Made by a program: the position numbers and the translations under genes
From: Chryseobacterium sp. 18061
GTDB taxonomy: Bacteria > Pseudomonadota > Gammaproteobacteria > Enterobacterales > Enterobacteriaceae
Length of the DNA stretch: 64,000 nucleotides
Assembly (NCBI GenBank): GCA_902706205.1
Contig: CACSKA010000009.1
Location: 186,001 to 250,000 of the forward strand
Direction of reading: 5' to 3'
Part shown: positions 1 to 8,623 of the stretch, one piece after another
Position numbering within the stretch: position 1 is the stretch's first letter
Layout: each line of letters starts with the position of its first letter
The notes under the pieces: model-generated
Told to the model about the DNA's origin: nothing
What the model saw: only the letters and a program-made list of their open reading frames with translations
Database searches by the model: none

Positions 1-208
1 CAAACTCCACGCGCTTTTTCGAAATCAAACCATGGCCGTTCTGGCAAAAATAATCCACCGCACCGCAGGCTTTCAGCACGTCCAGCGGCTTATGGCATTC
101 CGGGCACAGCGCCTGTAAGACGAAATCCTGCTCGCACTGCGAACAATGCGCGCTGCCGCCCTGCTGCTGCTCCAGCGGATCCTCACAAACCGGACACTTC
201 AGTTCCAT
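1..208 (-). CDS. yfgJ: YfgJ-like zinc-ribbon protein (3' end cut by window)
   Basis: The minus-strand frame starts at ATG 206-208, preceded by AAGGAGTCAA, and runs off the left edge after 69 codons. It begins MELKCPVC and holds three C-x2-C pairs plus a final C..H pair (CPVC, CSQC, CPEC, CQNGH), a double zinc-ribbon layout. The stretch LKACGAVDYFCQNGHGLISK matches the C-terminus of E. coli YfgJ (about 71 residues) as I remember it, so only a few residues should be missing. Its function is unknown. It sits at the usual place upstream of der, but here one extra gene separates the two. Confidence 0.88.
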   Translation of the reverse strand, partial: MELKCPVCEDPLEQQQGGSAHCSQCEQDFVLQALCPECHKPLDVLKACGAVDYFCQNGHGLISKKRVEF

Positions 209-258
209 CGTTGACTCCTTGGTCATACGAAAATCTTCAGGCTATTTTACCACAGGCT

Positions 259-1350
259 TCAATGTGAGCCGCGCAGTTGCTGCTGTAACTGTAGCAGCGC
301 CGTCACTTCTGCAATGCGGCGTTGGGTCAGTTGGCTGACCTGCTCAGGCGCGCGCGCGAATACGCTTTTAGCCCCGAGAATATGTCGCGCCAGGCAGCGA
401 TCGTATACCGGGCCTTCCATTTTCCAGCGCTGCACATTTTCTCCCTGCCACACTTCAAGCACTTCACCGGAACCGCGTCGGTCCTGGCTCAGAATGGTTC
501 CGTTCCGCAAATGCAGGCGAACGCCTTTTTGCCCACCGGCTGGCCCCGCATATTTGTTCAACCACATCTCCAGCGGAATGCCACACAGCTCACCCTGCAA
601 ATGTGCGCTACCTTCTGCGGTAGTGGTATCGCCCATCGCAATGGCGTTGCCCAAACGATCTTTGGCTTCGCATAGCGTCAGGCTCAGGCGGTCGTTGGTT
701 CCAATGGCTGCCAGCGTTTCGTGCATCATCGCCAACACATGCGTGCCGATATCAACAATCACGCCGTCGGGATGACGAAGCGTACGAGTGTCAGGTTCGC
801 CAGTGGCGAAATTCAGCGCAACCGGCTCACCTTTATCATTAAACCCGCTCGGCTCGAGCAGATATCCTTCGATTTTCACGATATCCGCGAGAGATGAAAT
901 GGGTGCGTGCATCGTCGGATAATCCGCTTCCGGCAGCCAGTCGCTTTCCGGCTTACCGCAAAGTAGCTGCCTCACGCCGTCGCGTGCCATCCAGTGGTCG
1001 AGTGCGAGTACGCGGTTCACGTTTTCCGGCATTGCTAACAGAGTCTGAAGCCGAGCGAGCTGTTCCAGCGTGGCGGCAACCGGCTTTTCCACCACGATGC
1101 GCGGCACCGCAGATTTCAGCACCTGTTCCAGCACCGGTAAATGCCACAACGACCCGGTGGTGATGAACACCATCTCGGGCTGCTCCGCCAGTAGCGCATC
1201 GAGCGAACCGCAACGAGTGATGCCCGCTGGCGCTCTGGACTCATCGATATCGAAACCGTAGCAGTCCGTCAGCGGTACGTTGAGGCGCTTAAGCGCGGGT
1301 AGATACGCAGTGTCGATAACTGCGCCAAGACCAATGAAACCCATTTTCAT
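259..1350 (-). CDS. Gfo/Idh/MocA-family NAD(P)-dependent oxidoreductase
   Basis: The protein is about 363 residues. The N-terminal Rossmann fold opens MGFIGLGAV, and the family motif EKP appears as IVVEKPVA near residue 90, followed by the C-terminal substrate domain (GVIVDIGTHVLAMMHE). This family oxidises or reduces sugars, cyclitols and related compounds with NAD(P); the substrate cannot be read from sequence. The frame is open from a TTG at 1368, but the ATG pair at 1353/1350 lies just downstream of GAGG, and I chose 1350; a third ATG follows at 1344. It follows the der terminator on the same strand and is separated from yfgJ by about 50 bp. In E. coli, as I recall, yfgJ and der are direct neighbours, so this is an accessory insertion. 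Confidence 0.85.
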   Translation of the reverse strand: MKMGFIGLGAVIDTAYLPALKRLNVPLTDCYGFDIDESRAPAGITRCGSLDALLAEQPEMVFITTGSLWHLPVLEQVLKSAVPRIVVEKPVAATLEQLARLQTLLAMPENVNRVLALDHWMARDGVRQLLCGKPESDWLPEADYPTMHAPISSLADIVKIEGYLLEPSGFNDKGEPVALNFATGEPDTRTLRHPDGVIVDIGTHVLAMMHETLAAIGTNDRLSLTLCEAKDRLGNAIAMGDTTTAEGSAHLQGELCGIPLEMWLNKYAGPAGGQKGVRLHLRNGTILSQDRRGSGEVLEVWQGENVQRWKMEGPVYDRCLARHILGAKSVFARAPEQVSQLTQRRIAEVTALLQLQQQLRGSH

Positions 1351-1365
1351 CATAAACCTCAGAAA

Positions 1366-1391
1366 CAAAAAAACCCGCCATCAGGCGGGTT
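1366..1391 (-). terminator. Rho-independent terminator after der
   Basis: Read on the minus strand, AACCCGCC-TGAT-GGCGGGTT is followed by a run of T. It lies about 35 bp past the der stop codon and just before the start of the oxidoreductase gene, so it should end der transcription. Confidence 0.8.
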
Positions 1392-1424
1392 AGTATCAGT
1401 ACCGCGCCAGAAAAACGTTGGCGC

Positions 1425-2903
1425 TTACTTACCTTTTTTAATGTGTTTGATCAGACGCTTACGCTTACGCATCTGATTCGGCGTCAGGGTATTACGCTTG
1501 TTCGCGAACGGGTTTTCCCCTTCCTTGAACTGAATGCGGATTGGCGTACCCATTACTTCCAGTGATTTACGGAAGTAGTTCATCAGGTAGCGCTTGTAGG
1601 AATCCGGCAGGTCTTTCACCTGATTACCGTGGATAACCACAATCGGTGGGTTATAGCCTCCGGCATGCGCATATTTCAGTTTCACACGGCGACCGCGAAC
1701 CAGCGGCGGCTGGTGATCTTCGGCAGCCATGTTCATGATGCGGGTCAGCATCGCGGTGCTCTGACGGTGCGTGGAGCTGTCGTATGCTTCGCGAACAGAC
1801 TCGAACAGGTTACCAACGCCGCTGCCGTGTAGGGCAGAAATAAAGTGCACGCGCGCGAAGTCTATGAAGCCCAGACGGAAGTCGAGAGTCTCTTTGACCT
1901 CTTCTCTCACTTCATTGCTCAGGCCATCCCATTTGTTGACCACGATAACCAGTGAGCGCCCACTATTGAGGATGAAGCCGAGCAGCGAGAGGTCCTGGTC
2001 AGAAATGCCTTCGCGGGCATCAATAACCAGCATGACCACGTTGGCGTCTTCAATCGCCTGCAGGGTTTTGATAACCGAGAACTTTTCTACGGTATCCGTA
2101 ATTTTTCCGCGCTTACGCACCCCGGCAGTATCGATGAGGATATATTCACGCTCATCGCGTTCCATCGGGATATAAATGCTGTCACGCGTGGTACCCGGCA
2201 TGTCGTAAACCACAACGCGGTCTTCACCGAGAATACGGTTAGTTAGCGTTGACTTACCCACGTTCGGACGACCGACGATAGCGAGTTTGATTGGCAGGGA
2301 GCGCGGGTCGAAATCATCTTCCGGCTCTTCAATCGGCGTGCCATTCTGCTCAGCTTCGAACTGTGCCCAGTACAACGCGTCTTCATCGACTTCTTCAACC
2401 GGCGCGACTTCGTCCATAAATGGCAGCAGCGCATGCTCAATCAGGCTAGTAACGCCACGGCCATGAGATGCGGCAATCGCGTGAATTTCACCGAGGCCCA
2501 GAGACCAGAAATCCGCGACGGCCTGATCCGGGTCGATACCGTCAGTTTTGTTGGCAACGAGGAACGTCGCCTTTTCGCGTGAACGCAGGTGTTTGGCGAT
2601 ACCTTCGTCCGCAGGCATCAGCCCGGCACGCGCATCAACCATAAACAACACGACATCAGCCTCTTCAATCGCCAGCAACGACTGTTCTGCCATGCGCGTT
2701 TCCACGCCTTCTTCCGTGCCATCGATACCACCGGTATCGATACAGATAAACTCGCGGCCTTCCACTTCAGCACGACCGTACTTACGGTCACGAGTCAGAC
2801 CTGGGAAATCCGCGACCAGCGCATCTCGCGTGCGCGTCAGACGGTTAAACAACGTGGATTTTCCAACGTTAGGGCGCCCGACAAGCGCGACCACAGGTAC
2901 CAT
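1425..2903 (-). CDS. der: Ribosome-associated double GTPase Der (EngA)
   Basis: Essential GTPase for 50S ribosomal subunit maturation. The 492-residue protein has two tandem GTPase domains, each with GRPNVGKST (near residues 9 and 212), a switch motif (DTGG, then DTAGVRKRG), and NKTD or NKWD. A C-terminal KH-like domain and a basic tail (RKRKRLIKHIKKGK) follow. The length matches the family (490 in E. coli). It lies downstream of bamB on the same strand, separated by an 83-bp gap that holds a strong hairpin, so it is probably partly transcribed from its own promoter. Confidence 0.98.
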   Translation of the reverse strand: MVPVVALVGRPNVGKSTLFNRLTRTRDALVADFPGLTRDRKYGRAEVEGREFICIDTGGIDGTEEGVETRMAEQSLLAIEEADVVLFMVDARAGLMPADEGIAKHLRSREKATFLVANKTDGIDPDQAVADFWSLGLGEIHAIAASHGRGVTSLIEHALLPFMDEVAPVEEVDEDALYWAQFEAEQNGTPIEEPEDDFDPRSLPIKLAIVGRPNVGKSTLTNRILGEDRVVVYDMPGTTRDSIYIPMERDEREYILIDTAGVRKRGKITDTVEKFSVIKTLQAIEDANVVMLVIDAREGISDQDLSLLGFILNSGRSLVIVVNKWDGLSNEVREEVKETLDFRLGFIDFARVHFISALHGSGVGNLFESVREAYDSSTHRQSTAMLTRIMNMAAEDHQPPLVRGRRVKLKYAHAGGYNPPIVVIHGNQVKDLPDSYKRYLMNYFRKSLEVMGTPIRIQFKEGENPFANKRNTLTPNQMRKRKRLIKHIKKGK

Positions 2904-2934
2904 GATAAATGCCTCTTAAATTCTAAAAACAGTA

Positions 2935-2964
2935 AAACGGCCCCTGCTAAAACAGGGGCCGTTT
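2935..2964 (-). terminator. Hairpin between bamB and der
   Basis: Perfect 12-bp inverted repeat AAACGGCCCCTG / CAGGGGCCGTTT with a 6-nt loop, starting about 20 bp past the bamB stop on the minus strand. The arm ends in TTT on the minus strand, giving a terminator or attenuator between bamB and der. Confidence 0.7.
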
Positions 2965-2986
2965 GCAATGCATACAGCGAACAGAC

Positions 2987-4165
2987 TTAACGTGTAATGG
3001 AGTACAGCGTTCCGTCTTTCGCCTGGATCAGCAGTTGCCCATCGGCTACCACAGGATCGGTCAGGAATCCTGAGCTGTCCACTTCTTGCTGCGCAACGAA
3101 GCGGCCATCCTGCGGGTTAATCCAGTGCATGTAACCTTCGCTGTCACCGACGACCAGGCTGCCATTATACAGCACTGGTGACGTCAGTAGACGGTGCAGC
3201 AGATCGCTCTGCGTCCACAGCGTCACACCACCATCAGTGCTGAGCGCCAGCAGACGGTCGTCCTGATCGACCAGATAAATACGGTTGCCGTCGACAACGA
3301 AATCATTCACCGAGCCCATTTCACGTTTCCACATGATCTGGCCACTGCGTAGATCCAGCGCGGTCAGGTTGCCATTGTACGCGAGGGCGTAAACAACGCC
3401 ATTCACGATGACAGGCGTCGTATCCACGTCACTCAGACGATCGATTTCGGTCGGACCAGTAGCCTGGGAAATACGCTGCTGCCAAATCAACTGGCCCTGC
3501 TGCATCAGCACGGCGTTGACGCGGCCGTTATCGCCACCCACAATCGCTGCGCCAAAGGCAGTCGCCGGAGCAGATTCACCGCGCAGAGAAAGCGCTGGCA
3601 TGTCGAGGTTAACGGTCCATTTAATGGCACCGTCTGATTCATTCAATGCCTGCAACTGACCATTGCTGGTGTGGATAAGTACGACGCCGTCGCTTACAAC
3701 AGGACGGGACAGCGCTTCACCGGCAACACGGGTTTGCCATGCGACGGTACCATCGCTGGTGTTCAGCGCATAAACTTGTGCTTTCTCGGAGCCGACATAG
3801 ACGTGGCCGCCATTCACCGTCAGACCACCAGATAGCAGCGCCGGTAAGTGGGAGAACCAGCCGTCTTTCTCAGCCAGGTTCACAGACCACACTTCTTTCC
3901 CGCTTTCCGCGTGCAGTGCTTTCACGGTGCCTTTACGGTCCGCCGCGTACACCACGCTGTCGGCATATGCCGGGTGCAGGTTAGAGTAGAAATCGTCAAT
4001 ACCGCTACCTACGGACTCACTCCAGGAGGTAGTCGGGGTAAACTGATTTTCAACCGTTGGCAGCGGGGACATTTTCACAACGTCTTCTTCGCTGTTAAAC
4101 AGTGAACAACCGCTCAATAACGTAACAGACAGCAGTCCTGGCAAAAGTAATTTACGCAATTGCAT
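2987..4165 (-). CDS. bamB: Outer-membrane assembly lipoprotein BamB
   Basis: BAM-complex lipoprotein that assists beta-barrel insertion into the outer membrane. The 392-residue protein opens with a lipoprotein signal (MQLRKLLLPGLLSVTLLSGC), lipidated Cys at residue 20. The rest is an eight-bladed beta-propeller built of PQQ/WD-like repeats, visible as recurring patterns such as VYAADRKGTVKALHAESG, VYALNTSDG and LQALNESDG. Length equals E. coli BamB. It starts 10 bp after yfgM in the yfgM-bamB-der arrangement, as expected for the conserved cluster. Confidence 0.98.
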   Translation of the reverse strand: MQLRKLLLPGLLSVTLLSGCSLFNSEEDVVKMSPLPTVENQFTPTTSWSESVGSGIDDFYSNLHPAYADSVVYAADRKGTVKALHAESGKEVWSVNLAEKDGWFSHLPALLSGGLTVNGGHVYVGSEKAQVYALNTSDGTVAWQTRVAGEALSRPVVSDGVVLIHTSNGQLQALNESDGAIKWTVNLDMPALSLRGESAPATAFGAAIVGGDNGRVNAVLMQQGQLIWQQRISQATGPTEIDRLSDVDTTPVIVNGVVYALAYNGNLTALDLRSGQIMWKREMGSVNDFVVDGNRIYLVDQDDRLLALSTDGGVTLWTQSDLLHRLLTSPVLYNGSLVVGDSEGYMHWINPQDGRFVAQQEVDSSGFLTDPVVADGQLLIQAKDGTLYSITR

Positions 4166-4175
4166 CGGGTCCCTC

Positions 4176-4796
4176 TCAGATGGACAAATTATTCATTTTC
4201 ATGCGCATCATTTCGCTGAGCGCCGGTGAAGCATCACTTTTTACGCCAGCTTCCCAGGCGGCTCGAGCCCCCTGCTTATCGCCTTTGCTTAACAGGATTT
4301 CACCGCGTAAATCCGCGACGATTGCTGTCCAGCCTTCCCCTTTAATACCATCAAGGGTTTTCAGTGCTGCATCAGGCTGTTTCATTTGCAACTGGACTCG
4401 GGCCAGACGCATGTTGACAACCGATTTCAGGTTATCATCAGGCGCAGCTGCCAGTCCCAGTTGCAGTTGTTTTTCTGCTTTATCCAGCTGGTTCGCATCA
4501 ACGAATTGCTGAGCCAGTTCCAGTGCGGCAAAAGCACCGTAAGCATTTTTTTGATTCGCTGCGATGTTTTCCGCAGCGGCGTAGGTGTCAGGTTTGCCCG
4601 CTTTCAGGGTGCTCACGGCACTTGCATAGGCCTGTGAGGTCTCGCGGGAATTATTTTCCTGATGCGAAGACCAGTAACGCCAGCCAATCAGCGCACCAAT
4701 CCCCAGTACAACACCCACCGCCAGCGCTTTGCCGTTCTCAGCAAAGAAAGTTTTAAGTGCGTCGACCTGTTCGTTATCGTTACTGTAGACTTCCAC
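4176..4796 (-). CDS. yfgM: YfgM, inner-membrane TPR protein (PpiD partner)
   Basis: The 206-residue protein has a short cytoplasmic N-terminus (MEVYSNDNEQVDALKTFF), one membrane helix around residues 22-40 (ALAVGVVLGIGALIGWRYW) and a periplasmic TPR-like helical domain. In E. coli YfgM associates with the SecYEG translocon and the periplasmic chaperone PpiD, and is linked to RcsB stability; that is family knowledge. It lies between hisS and bamB with tight spacing on both sides, consistent with one transcript. Confidence 0.95.
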   Translation of the reverse strand: MEVYSNDNEQVDALKTFFAENGKALAVGVVLGIGALIGWRYWSSHQENNSRETSQAYASAVSTLKAGKPDTYAAAENIAANQKNAYGAFAALELAQQFVDANQLDKAEKQLQLGLAAAPDDNLKSVVNMRLARVQLQMKQPDAALKTLDGIKGEGWTAIVADLRGEILLSKGDKQGARAAWEAGVKSDASPALSEMMRMKMNNLSI

Positions 4797-4829
4797 GCAG
4801 TTCTTCTCCTGAATAATAGTCCCGGGCGA

Positions 4830-6104
4830 TTAGCCCAGCAGTGTGCGCAAATGCGCGGCAACGCTGTCCTGCGTTACAGTCGTCTGCTCACCAGAGCGCA
4901 AATCTTTTACCACAACATTGCGTTCAGTGACTTCAGATTCACCCAGCACCAGTGCGACGCGAGCGCCCCACTTATCGGCTCGAGCAAACTGCTTCTTGAA
5001 GTTACCGCCACCGTGGTTGGTCATCAGTTTAATGGCCGGCAGCTCATCACGCAGCGCTTCAGCCAGACGCAATGCGGCGGACTGAGTACCGGCGCCAGAG
5101 GCAACCAGGTATATATCGACAACGGGATCGGCTTTAAATTCCGGATTAACCGCCTGAACCAGTAAAACTAAACGCTCGAGACCCATCGCGAAGCCAACGG
5201 ACGGCGTAGCGCGACCACCGAGCTGCTCGACTAAACCATCGTAACGGCCACCCGCGCAGACGGTGCCCTGAGAGCCCAGGCTGCTGGTAACCCATTCGAA
5301 AACGGTGCGGTTGTAGTAGTCGAGACCGCGAACCAGACGCTGGTTTACGGTGTAGGCAATGCCCGCTTCGTCCAGAAGCGCACAAAGACCAGCAAAGTGT
5401 TCACGAGACTCTTCATCGAGATAGTCACCCAGCGCAGGCGCGTTATCGAGCAGCGCCTGAACGTCAGGATTCTTGGAATCCAGTACGCGCAGTGGGTTGG
5501 TGTACATTCGACGTTTGCAGTCTTCGTCGAGCTTATCTTTGAACTGCTCCAGATAGGCAACCAGCGCTTCGCGGTAATTCGCGCGTGCGCAAGCCGAACC
5601 GATAGAGTTCAGCTCAAGACGAACGTGTTCAGAAATACCTAACGCACGCCACCAGCGCGCGGTAAGCAAAATCAGCTCGGCGTCAATGTCCGGGCCCTGC
5701 AGGCCAAAGACTTCGCAACCCAACTGATGGAACTGACGATAGCGCCCTTTCTGCGGACGCTCGTGGCGGAACATCGGGCCGATATACCACAGACGCTGTT
5801 CCTGATTGTACAGAAGACCATGCTCGATGCCGGCGCGTACGCAGCCCGCAGTCCCTTCCGGACGCAGAGTCAGGCTATCGCCGTTGCGGTCCTCAAAGGT
5901 ATACATTTCTTTTTCAACGACGTCGGTCACTTCGCCGATCGCACGTTTGAATAACGGGGTCTGCTCTACAATCGGCAAACGGATTTCGCTGTAACCGTAG
6001 CTGCCGAGCACCTGTTTCAGAGTGCCTTCAATGCGCTGCCAGAGAGCGGTTTCGCCCGGCAGGTAATCGTTCATGCCGCGAATGGCTTGAATGTTTTTTG
6101 CCAC
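4830..6104 (-). CDS. hisS: Histidine--tRNA ligase
   Basis: Class II aminoacyl-tRNA synthetase charging tRNA-His. The protein is 424 residues when started at GTG 6102-6104, giving (M)AKNIQAIRGMNDYLPGE, the E. coli N-terminus; a longer in-frame ATG version at 6164 would add 20 unrelated residues and is unlikely. Motif 2 (YIGPMFRHERPQKGRYRQFH), the histidine motif (RGLDYYNRTVFEW) and motif 3 (GFAMGLERL) are all visible, followed by the anticodon-binding domain. An AAGAGAAA stretch precedes the GTG. Confidence 0.97.
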   Translation of the reverse strand: MAKNIQAIRGMNDYLPGETALWQRIEGTLKQVLGSYGYSEIRLPIVEQTPLFKRAIGEVTDVVEKEMYTFEDRNGDSLTLRPEGTAGCVRAGIEHGLLYNQEQRLWYIGPMFRHERPQKGRYRQFHQLGCEVFGLQGPDIDAELILLTARWWRALGISEHVRLELNSIGSACARANYREALVAYLEQFKDKLDEDCKRRMYTNPLRVLDSKNPDVQALLDNAPALGDYLDEESREHFAGLCALLDEAGIAYTVNQRLVRGLDYYNRTVFEWVTSSLGSQGTVCAGGRYDGLVEQLGGRATPSVGFAMGLERLVLLVQAVNPEFKADPVVDIYLVASGAGTQSAALRLAEALRDELPAIKLMTNHGGGNFKKQFARADKWGARVALVLGESEVTERNVVVKDLRSGEQTTVTQDSVAAHLRTLLG

Positions 6105-6172
6105 GTTTTTTCTCTTTATAAATACAAAAATGAACCCTGACGCCCGGAGCGCCTGCGGGTTCAATCATACAC

Positions 6173-6191
6173 GGGAAGCGTGCTGCTTCCC
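6173..6191. other. Hairpin between ispG and hisS
   Basis: GGGAAGC / GCTTCCC with a 5-nt loop lies just past the ispG stop codon on the minus strand. There is no T-run, so it is more likely an mRNA-processing or attenuating hairpin than a full terminator. Confidence 0.4.
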
Positions 6192-6197
6192 AATACG

Positions 6198-7319
6198 TTA
6201 TTTTGCTTCGACTTGCTGCACGTCGATACGACGCGCTTCGTCGAGAATGCTGGCCTTGGCGCGAATCCGCGCTTCGAGCTGGCTAATCATATCGTCGTTG
6301 TCGAGACGGTCTTTACGCACGCCGTCTTCGTACAGGCCACTTTTCTTATTCCCGCCGGTCACACCGAGGGTAGACACCAGCGCTTCACCCGGACCATTCA
6401 CCACGCAACCGATGATCGAAACATCCATCGGCGTAATGATGTCTTCCAGGCGCTGTTCCAGCGCGTTCACGGTACCTATCACATCAAACTCCTGACGCGA
6501 ACAGGTCGGGCAGGCAATGAAGTTGATCCCGCGAGCGCGGATGCGCAGCGATTTAAGAATATCGAAACCAACTTTGATCTCTTCAAGCGGATCTGCCGCC
6601 AGCGAAATACGCAGCGTGTCACCAATCCCTTCGGAGAGCAGCAATCCAAGACCAACGGCCGATTTAACCGCACCGGCACGTGCGCCGCCAGCTTCGGTGA
6701 TCCCGAGATGCAGAGGCTGATCGATTTGCTTCGCCAGCAGACGATAAGACTCTACGGCGAGGAACACATCGGAGGCTTTTACGCTGACTTTAAACTGATC
6801 AAAGTTCAGACGATCGAGATGATCGACGTGACGCATGGCAGACTCAAGGAGTGCCTGCGGCGTTGGTTCGCCGTATTTTTCCTGCAGATCTTTTTCCAGC
6901 GATCCGGCGTTAACACCGATGCGGATAGGAATGTTTTTATCGCGAGCGCAGTCGACAACCATGCGAATACGCTCTTCGCTGCCGATGTTGCCGGGATTGA
7001 TACGCAGACAGTCGACACCGTATTCGGCCACTTTCAGCGCGATTCGGTAATCAAAGTGGATATCGGCCACCAGCGGTACGTTGACCTGCTGCTTGATAAG
7101 CTTGAATGCTTCGGCCGCATCCATGGTCGGCACCGACACGCGGACGATGTCCGCGCCGACGCGTTCAAGGGCTTTAATCTGGTTGACCGTAGCGTCCACA
7201 TCGGTGGTGCGCGTGTTGGTCATGGACTGTACGGCGATGGGAGCACCATCGCCAACAGGCACGTTCCCAACGTAAATACGTGTTGATTTTCTACGTTGAA
7301 TTGGAGCCTGGTTATGCAT
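6198..7319 (-). CDS. ispG: 4-hydroxy-3-methylbut-2-enyl diphosphate synthase IspG (GcpE)
   Basis: Penultimate step of the MEP isoprenoid pathway: converts methylerythritol cyclodiphosphate to HMBPP using a [4Fe-4S] cluster. The 373-residue protein has an N-terminal TIM-barrel (IYVGNVPVGDGAPIAVQSM, DIVRVSVP) and a C-terminal cluster domain with CPTCSRQEFD and GCVVNGPGE, the family's three cluster cysteines plus the fourth-ligand glutamate. Length is one residue more than E. coli. It follows rodZ after 26 bp and precedes hisS. Confidence 0.98.
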   Translation of the reverse strand: MHNQAPIQRRKSTRIYVGNVPVGDGAPIAVQSMTNTRTTDVDATVNQIKALERVGADIVRVSVPTMDAAEAFKLIKQQVNVPLVADIHFDYRIALKVAEYGVDCLRINPGNIGSEERIRMVVDCARDKNIPIRIGVNAGSLEKDLQEKYGEPTPQALLESAMRHVDHLDRLNFDQFKVSVKASDVFLAVESYRLLAKQIDQPLHLGITEAGGARAGAVKSAVGLGLLLSEGIGDTLRISLAADPLEEIKVGFDILKSLRIRARGINFIACPTCSRQEFDVIGTVNALEQRLEDIITPMDVSIIGCVVNGPGEALVSTLGVTGGNKKSGLYEDGVRKDRLDNDDMISQLEARIRAKASILDEARRIDVQQVEAK

Positions 7320-7345
7320 GTAAAATCTCCCGCGTGGCGCGTCTG

Positions 7346-8359
7346 TTACTGAGCCTGAACCGGTGATTGTTCGGCATTCAGGGTCAGACGTGCAACCTGG
7401 TTTGTTCTGATAAAGCGGCTCAGATCGACAGGTTTACCCTGGAACTGAATTTGTACTGCCGCCGGAGCGCCAATTTTAAGCTTATACGGCGCCTGGCCTT
7501 CTAAATTGAGCGTACCGTCTTTGCGCTGTAAACCACTGAACAGTTTTTTACCGGTAGAGTCGGTCACTTCCAGCCAGCAGTCAGCGTTGAAGTTCATCAC
7601 CAGCGCATTCGGGCTCGCCGTTGGCGTAACCGCAGCCTGATCGGTCGGCAGTGGTGCAGCCGGCGTTGCAGGGTTGGCGGCGGTAGCGGTGTTATCCACG
7701 TTTGCCTGAGACGGTGAAACAACGGTGTTGTTCTGCGCGTCAGGCGCAGTTTGCGCAGGTGCAGTCTGTGCCGTTGCGCCTGGCGCATTGGCGTCAGCTG
7801 CCGGTTGCGAATTGTCTGCCGTTGCGTCAGGTGCCTGACTCTGTGCACCGCTGGTATCCAGCGGGACATTCTGAGTGTTGCTGCTGTCGTTAGCATTCAG
7901 TTCAGCGCTGGACTGATCCGCCATCGTCGAAATCTCTTCCTGCTGCGCTTTGTGGTTTTGCCACCACCACGCACCGGTCAGGCCGATAACGACAAACAGA
8001 ACCAGCCAGGTGAAGCTCATCAGCCAACCGTCGCGTTTCTTACGACGTTTGCCTAAAGACATGTTCTGCATTGGTGCCATTTTCGCGACGCGAACAGGCA
8101 CCTCTTTTGCAAGAATAGGCAAAAGCTCTTCTTCAGGAATGTGAACAAGACGGGCATAGGAACGGATGTAGCCACGCAGAAATGTTGAAGCGAGTGAGGC
8201 AGGCGCCTTGTCGTCTTCAATATCGCGAACCGTGGAAACCTTCAGGCATAATCGTTCAGCGACGGCTTGCTGGCTGAGTCCGAGTTGTTCACGGGCGTTA
8301 CGCAGACGCGTCCCCGTGCTTTGTGCTGCTTGTGGATCTTGAGTGGCTTCAGTATTCAT
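7346..8359 (-). CDS. rodZ: Cytoskeletal membrane protein RodZ
   Basis: Bitopic inner-membrane protein linking MreB filaments to the elongation machinery and so setting rod shape. The 337-residue protein has an N-terminal Xre-type helix-turn-helix domain (LRNAREQLGLSQQAVAERL) that binds MreB, a basic juxtamembrane patch (GKRRKKRDGW) and one membrane helix near residues 112-134. A long low-complexity periplasmic linker rich in A, P, T, Q and N follows, then a C-terminal beta domain (VMNFNADCWLEVTDSTG). The linker varies between species. It heads a likely rodZ-ispG-hisS transcript. Confidence 0.97.
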   Translation of the reverse strand: MNTEATQDPQAAQSTGTRLRNAREQLGLSQQAVAERLCLKVSTVRDIEDDKAPASLASTFLRGYIRSYARLVHIPEEELLPILAKEVPVRVAKMAPMQNMSLGKRRKKRDGWLMSFTWLVLFVVIGLTGAWWWQNHKAQQEEISTMADQSSAELNANDSSNTQNVPLDTSGAQSQAPDATADNSQPAADANAPGATAQTAPAQTAPDAQNNTVVSPSQANVDNTATAANPATPAAPLPTDQAAVTPTASPNALVMNFNADCWLEVTDSTGKKLFSGLQRKDGTLNLEGQAPYKLKIGAPAAVQIQFQGKPVDLSRFIRTNQVARLTLNAEQSPVQAQ

Positions 8360-8456
8360 TCGCTACAGCTGCTGCTACGTAAATTTAAGGTTCTGGTGGC
8401 GGAAAACACCGCACCGCGAAACATCTCATGCCCGTCATCTGACAGACAGTATTAAT

Positions 8457-8492
8457 ACGTTAGGCTAACCTTTTAAACGTAAGGCTAACCTG
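8457..8492. repeat. Short tandem repeat upstream of rodZ
   Basis: Two near-identical units, ACGTTAGGCTAACCT and ACGTAAGGCTAACCT, lie about 20 bp apart in the rlmN-rodZ gap. Each contains TTAGCCT/AGGCTAA, so they could be paired operator half-sites; no known regulator consensus was recognised. Confidence 0.4.
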
Positions 8493-8587
8493 TTGTTGCC
8501 CCGCTACATACTGCCTCAATCCAGGCAGAAACGCACCGTAATTATTAACCGGATCAGTGCGTTTCGTTTATTCCTTAAACATTTTAG

Positions 8588-8614
8588 ACTCCGCGCAGAA
8601 AAATGCGCGCGGAG
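8588..8614. terminator. GC-rich hairpin after rlmN
   Basis: ACTCCGCGC / GCGCGGAGT closes over a short A-rich loop immediately past the rlmN stop codon (minus strand). The following T-tract is poor, so termination strength is uncertain. Confidence 0.5.
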
Positions 8615-8623
8615 TACAGTCTA

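Noticed and set aside
6105..6164. ATG start for hisS 60 bp upstream
   Set aside because: The added 20 residues are unrelated to HisS, and the GTG at 6104 gives the exact family start and length.
6180..7286. Long plus-strand open frame (368 codons) opposite ispG
   Set aside because: It is the antisense shadow of the well-conserved ispG gene; no ribosome site and no recognisable family.
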